Assembly: GCA_964455635.1 (NCBI GenBank)
Contig: CAYVWX010000172.1
Location: 1 to 6,788 of the forward strand
DNA length: 6,788 bases
Source of the DNA: B16-G9 sp964455635
GTDB lineage: Bacteria > Bacteroidota > Bacteroidia > Bacteroidales > F082
Reading direction: 5' to 3'
This document shows, piece after piece, positions 6,409-6,788 of the stretch (its first letter is position 1; every line of letters begins with the position of its first letter). Made by a program: the position numbers and the translations under genes. Under the pieces are notes generated by a model that was not told the origin of the DNA, ran no database searches, and saw only the letters and a program-made list of their open reading frames with translations.

Positions 6409-6427
6409 ATCATGAAATATTCATGAT
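6409..6427. repeat. AT-rich palindrome ATCATGAA-N3-TTCATGAT
   Basis: Perfect 8-bp arms at 6409-6416 and 6420-6427 surround ATA. The 3-nt centre makes it either a compact hairpin or a 19-bp protein-binding site with two-fold symmetry. It is immediately followed by a second small dyad. No nearby promoter box is clear, so no regulator can be named. Confidence 0.6.
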
Positions 6428-6463
6428 TAGCAAGCTAAGCACACTAAAGCATGATTATGCAGA

Positions 6464-6508
6464 ACCCCGGAGGGGTGACATATTTTAGCCCCGGGTGTTA
6501 ACCCGGGG
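6464..6508. repeat. REP-like double palindrome, GC-rich
   Basis: Two GC-rich hairpins stand 12 nt apart in AT-rich DNA. ACCCC (6464-6468) pairs with GGGGT (6472-6476) around GGA; CCCCGGGT (6489-6496) pairs perfectly with ACCCGGGG (6501-6508) around GTTA. The arrangement, with a linker beginning GACATAT, resembles dispersed extragenic palindromes recalled from Bacteroidota genomes, some probably moved by RAYT (REP-associated tyrosine transposase) proteins. No transposase gene is in the window, and identity as a dispersed family is inferred, not shown. A bidirectional terminator role is also possible. Confidence 0.65.
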
Positions 6509-6539
6509 TAAAGAAAATAAAACAAGGCTGGTTTTGGCG

Positions 6540-6567
6540 TGATTTTCGATGGCGAAGCCGAAAATCA
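6540..6567. repeat. Hairpin with 9-bp perfect arms
   Basis: TGATTTTCG (6540-6548) and CGAAAATCA (6559-6567) are exact reverse complements around 10 bases. A C-G pair and a G-T wobble extend it to 6538/6569. Inside the loop GGC-GAA-GCC (6551-6559) offers a second short stem that competes for one base of the right arm. It is likely part of the same composite repeat block as 6464-6508. Confidence 0.65.
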
Positions 6568-6601
6568 TGACAAAACATAAAAAACATATTAACAGATTCA
6601 C

Positions 6602-6630
6602 CCTGTGGAATAGTTTTCAAATTCCACAGG
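6602..6630. repeat. 10-bp perfect inverted repeat upstream of the last gene
   Basis: CCTGTGGAAT (6602-6611) and ATTCCACAGG (6621-6630) are exact reverse complements around the 9-base loop AGTTTTCAA. It ends 22 nt before the ATG at 6653, so it could be a leader hairpin, an operator, or the last member of the palindrome cluster. TAGTTTTC at 6611-6618 is a near match to a -7 box, but it lies mostly in the loop and 34 nt before the start, and is not called as a promoter. Confidence 0.65.
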
Positions 6631-6652
6631 ATAAATACAAAATTATAAATAC

Positions 6653-6788
6653 ATGAAAATTTTAACCCTTCTGCTAACTCTTTTATTGTCTGTTTCGTCA
6701 CTTTTTGCCCAGTATCAAAATATTGTTATTGATGCTTTGGGTTCACCGGAAGAGCCTTCCATTATGATGAATCCAAAAAATCCTCAGC
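6653..6788 (+). CDS. Secreted protein, N-terminal fragment (possible BNR/sialidase-like)
   Basis: The ATG at 6653 opens a frame that runs off the right edge after 45 codons. The first 20 residues form a clear signal peptide: MK, a hydrophobic core of Leu, Ile and Thr, then SSLFAQ with likely cleavage around A19/Q20. The mature start (YQNIVIDALGSPEEPSIMM, then NPKNPQ) resembles the opening of secreted Bacteroidota proteins with BNR/sialidase-type beta-propeller repeats, which often have an EPSI-x-x-NPKNP element before the first blade. That resemblance is recalled rather than searched, and 25 mature residues are not enough to settle function. No lipobox cysteine is present, so it is not a lipoprotein. 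The protein is predicted to be exported across the inner membrane. No promoter is clearly visible; a hairpin ends 22 nt upstream. Confidence 0.75.
   Translation, partial: MKILTLLLTLLLSVSSLFAQYQNIVIDALGSPEEPSIMMNPKNPQ

Larger units (their letters stand above)
6323..6652. other. 330-bp intergenic region rich in inverted repeats
   Basis: No credible gene is present. The first 30 bases (from 6327) are T-rich (T7, T5 and T8 runs broken by GGCC and GG) without a real stem, and might help end rex transcription. From 6409 to 6630 the DNA carries at least seven separate inverted repeats, listed individually where strong. Smaller ones are TTAGC-AA-GCTAA at 6427-6438, and GCAT-GATT-ATGC at 6449-6460. 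The octamer CATGATTA occurs as a direct repeat at 6422-6429 and 6450-6457. Confidence 0.85.

Noticed and set aside
6498..6701. 67-codon minus-strand open frame across the hairpin region
   Set aside because: It runs through three inverted repeats and overlaps the signal-peptide gene; its composition is not protein-like and it lacks a plausible promoter.

Overview
The window looks like chromosomal DNA from a member of the Bacteroidota, probably an anaerobic or facultative fermenter of the Bacteroidales/Marinilabiliales kind. This rests on Bacteroidota-type proteins, TAnnTTTG-type -7 promoter boxes close to start codons, no clear purine-rich ribosome binding sites, AT-rich intergenic DNA, and the pairing of Rex with an ADP-forming acyl-CoA synthetase. 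Genus and species cannot be settled from this sequence. All credible genes read on the + strand.

Layout: 1-79 is the end of a 16-bp tandem repeat array that runs off the left edge. 132-983 is lgt, the first enzyme of lipoprotein maturation. 1110-2300 (M20 amidohydrolase, TTG start) and 2309-3355 (mtnA, methylthioribose-1-phosphate isomerase) lie 8 nt apart and probably form an operon. 3498-5555 is a fused alpha-beta ADP-forming acetate/acyl-CoA ligase. 5672-6322 is rex, the NADH/NAD+-sensing repressor, with a well-formed Rex-type operator inside its own promoter. 6323-6652 is a 330-bp non-coding stretch holding at least seven inverted repeats, including GC-rich REP-like palindromes. 6653 to the right edge is the start of a secreted protein, possibly of the BNR/sialidase type.

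How they fit together: the ADP-forming ligase would make ATP from acetyl-CoA (or another acyl-CoA) during fermentation, and Rex would tune fermentative genes to the NADH/NAD+ ratio, so their adjacency makes physiological sense. However, a Rex-type site is visible only in front of rex itself; the ligase promoter carries a different palindrome. MtnA without other methionine-salvage genes nearby fits either a dispersed salvage pathway or the oxygen-independent 5-deoxypentose/DHAP-type shunt. Four genes (lgt, the amidohydrolase, the ligase and rex) have a TAnnTTTG box 16-23 nt before their start codons, implying short leaders.

I found no clear new defence, mobile or biosynthetic system. The parts most worth a second look are the hairpin cluster at 6409-6630, the rex operator/promoter, and the unassigned palindrome at the ligase promoter.
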